Below, one piece after another: positions 5,351 through 6,860 of a DNA stretch of 6,860 nucleotides (the first letter of the stretch is position 1; each line of letters starts with the position of its first letter). The DNA is taken from positions 1 to 6,860 of the forward strand of contig SYDV01000416.1 of assembly GCA_005801395.1 (NCBI GenBank). Direction: 5' to 3'. The notes under the pieces are model-generated. The model was not told the origin of the DNA, did not search any database, and saw nothing but the letters and a program-made list of their open reading frames with translations. The stretch is from Planctomycetia bacterium. Lineage in GTDB: Bacteria > Planctomycetota > UBA11346. The position numbers and the translations under genes were made by a program.

Positions 5351-6860
5351 ATGGATCTTTCCCGTCGTTCATTCCTAAAAGCTTGTGGTGTAAGCGCTTC
5401 GCTTGCGACATTGGGCTTTTCAGATCCCAACAAAACCCACGGAGCAGATTGCTTGTTGGTCGAAGCACGTTCCTTTGCCCATCACGGAGGCTGGGTCTTG
5501 GATCCGCAGTTTGAAGATGTGATGGGCTCGCCGTATTTATTGGCGCACGGCATGGGTAAACCGGTGGCAAATGCCACGACGACGGTGCAGTTCCCTAGTA
5601 CGGGTACCTACACCTTATGGGTGCGGACGCGCAATTGGTGTCCAGGTCCGTGGGAAGCCCCAGGTCGCTATCGTATTCATATCGATGGTTCGCCTTTAGC
5701 AGTCACCTTTGGCACTGAAGAAGGATGGGCTTGGCAGAAGGGTGGATCAGTGTCCATTAATCAAGGAACGACGACCATAGCATTAGAAGATTTGACCGGC
5801 TTCGAAGGTCGTTGTGACGCGTTGTTCTTTAGTAAAAAATCCGATTTTGTTCCACCAGCTGAAGTTGAGCAAATGAAGCGGTGGCGTCGTGAATTAAAAG
5901 GTATTCCGCAAATACCAAAAAAGCAGGAGTCATTTGACCTGGTAGTGATTGGTGGAGGTATGGCAGGTTGTGGTGCAGCTTTAGCAGCAGCCCGTTCCGG
6001 TATCCGCGTGGCATTAGTGCATGATCGACCAATTTTAGGTGGTAACGCGAGCGGAGAAATTCGCGTCCATACCATTGGAATTGCGGGGAAGAATGTTGGA
6101 ATGATTGGAGAATTAGATTCTAAGCATTGGAAGAATGGCTCTGCCGAATCGTTGGAAGATGATAAGAAGCGTCATAATACGGTTGATGCGGAAAAGAATA
6201 TTACTCAATTTCTGAATTGGCGTTTGTACGATGTACAGGTCGCAGAAAAACGTATTCTGAGTATTGATGCTCATCATAATCAAACCGGTGAAGGCATGCG
6301 TTTTAGCGCGCCAATTTTTATTGATTGTACCGGTGATGCTTGGGTTGGTTTCCGTGCTGGGGCAGAATTTCGCTATGGTCGGGAAGCAAAAGGAGATTTC
6401 AACGAAGGTTGGGATAAATATAAAGAATTATGGTCACCAGAAAAAGCAGATAAATGGACCATGGGCGTGTCGGTCTTGTGGAATAGCGAAGAAGTAAAAG
6501 AGCCAGTAACTTTCCCTGAATTACCATGGACCAAGCCAGTTGCTAATGATTATGCTTCGATTAATGGTGAATGGTTCTGGGAATTTGCTCGTCCAGATCT
6601 GGATCAAATCCAAGACGGTGAAGCCATTCGTGATCACATGTTCAGGGCTATCTATGGCAGTTTTTCTAATGCAAAGAAGCTGGAAAAGCATGCAAAAATA
6701 CAATTAAAATGGGTAGGATACATTTCTGGTCGACGTGAGTCTCGCCGGTTGATGGGTGATCATCTGTATACCCTGCAAGATATTGTGAAAAACACGAATT
6801 TCCCTGATACGGTCGTAGAAGAAACTCGGGAAGTGGATCTTCATTATCAAAAATCACTCA
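5351..6860 (+). CDS. Tat-exported FAD-dependent oxidoreductase, N-terminal part (runs off window)
   Basis: The first 503 residues are visible, with no stop before the window end. Residues 4-10 read SRRSFLK, a twin-arginine (Tat) signal, followed by a hydrophobic stretch to about 23. This fits export of a protein folded around its FAD. Residues about 34-160 form a beta-rich domain (VEARSFAHHGGWVLDPQF, FPSTGTYTLWVRT, LEDLTGFEGRCDALFFS), resembling carbohydrate-binding or golvesin-like modules found before this oxidoreductase in PVC bacteria. A Rossmann dinucleotide motif follows: VVIGGGMAGCGAA (198-210, GxGxxG), then RPILGGNASGE (226-236), typical of the FAD_oxidored (PF12831) family. IDCTGDA (324-330) is the second FAD-contacting motif, and GRRESRRLMGDH (460-471) is another family-typical segment. 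The electron donor, acceptor and substrate are unknown. It lies divergent from the peptidase gene. Confidence 0.9.
   Translation, partial: MDLSRRSFLKACGVSASLATLGFSDPNKTHGADCLLVEARSFAHHGGWVLDPQFEDVMGSPYLLAHGMGKPVANATTTVQFPSTGTYTLWVRTRNWCPGPWEAPGRYRIHIDGSPLAVTFGTEEGWAWQKGGSVSINQGTTTIALEDLTGFEGRCDALFFSKKSDFVPPAEVEQMKRWRRELKGIPQIPKKQESFDLVVIGGGMAGCGAALAAARSGIRVALVHDRPILGGNASGEIRVHTIGIAGKNVGMIGELDSKHWKNGSAESLEDDKKRHNTVDAEKNITQFLNWRLYDVQVAEKRILSIDAHHNQTGEGMRFSAPIFIDCTGDAWVGFRAGAEFRYGREAKGDFNEGWDKYKELWSPEKADKWTMGVSVLWNSEEVKEPVTFPELPWTKPVANDYASINGEWFWEFARPDLDQIQDGEAIRDHMFRAIYGSFSNAKKLEKHAKIQLKWVGYISGRRESRRLMGDHLYTLQDIVKNTNFPDTVVEETREVDLHYQKSL

Noticed and set aside
5145..5570. A 142-residue N-terminal extension of the M48 peptidase, since the frame stays open
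   Set aside because: It overlaps the start of the well-supported divergent Tat/FAD gene and its promoter region, its composition does not look like protein, and ATG 5144 has a good ribosome site and leads directly into the membrane-anchored N-terminus.
5761..6857. Open frames of 60-104 codons inside the FAD gene on the minus strand (5761-6075, 6521-6857) and in another plus frame (6264-6497)
   Set aside because: The FAD reading frame is continuous through all of them with its family motifs in place, so these are shadows.
753..6860. A complete polysaccharide-utilisation locus or a new defence or biosynthetic system
   Set aside because: There is no glycoside hydrolase, lyase, SusC/SusD, transporter, regulator or sulfatase maturase in the window, and the strands alternate, so only a loose functional theme is supported.

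Overview
This window looks like chromosomal DNA of an environmental, Gram-negative-type bacterium, most likely from the Planctomycetota–Verrucomicrobiota–Lentisphaerota (PVC) group. That placement is an inference. It rests on a lipoprotein formylglycine sulfatase, an exported alpha/beta hydrolase and a Tat-exported FAD oxidoreductase with a beta-rich N-terminal domain sitting close together, a combination common in those phyla. There is no rRNA or marker gene to prove it. Base composition is fairly balanced, with TTA, CGT and GGT codons preferred throughout. I see no codon-usage break, mobile element, tRNA or CRISPR array.

Layout, left to right: (1) the 3' end of an unrecognised gene (1-327, +), closed by a double stop and a textbook intrinsic terminator; (2) a small two-helix membrane protein (397-723, +); (3) a lipoprotein sulfatase (753-2189, -), convergent with gene 2 and sharing with it an unusual A/T-rich inverted repeat built from the terminal lysine and stop codons of both genes; (4) an exported HGGG/GHSAGG alpha/beta hydrolase (2387-3232, +), divergent from the sulfatase across about 200 bp; (5) a membrane-anchored M48-type zinc metallopeptidase with a long C-terminal extension (3264-5144, -), convergent with gene 4; (6) a Tat-exported FAD-dependent oxidoreductase (5351-6860, +), divergent from the peptidase and cut by the window edge. 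From gene 3 onward the strands alternate -, +, -, +, so no two adjacent complete genes there can form a simple operon.

How the genes may work together (inference): genes 3, 4 and 6 all carry export signals and act on small groups of organic substrates (sulfate esters, carboxyl esters or amides, and an oxidisable substrate). They could contribute to extracytoplasmic breakdown of decorated polysaccharides. However, there are no glycoside hydrolases, polysaccharide lyases, SusC/SusD genes or sulfatase-maturation genes here, so a polysaccharide-utilisation locus is not demonstrated. I do not find a clearly new multi-gene system. The least ordinary things are the mirrored gene ends at 707-767, the M48 peptidase's C-terminal region, and the unidentified pair of genes at the left edge.
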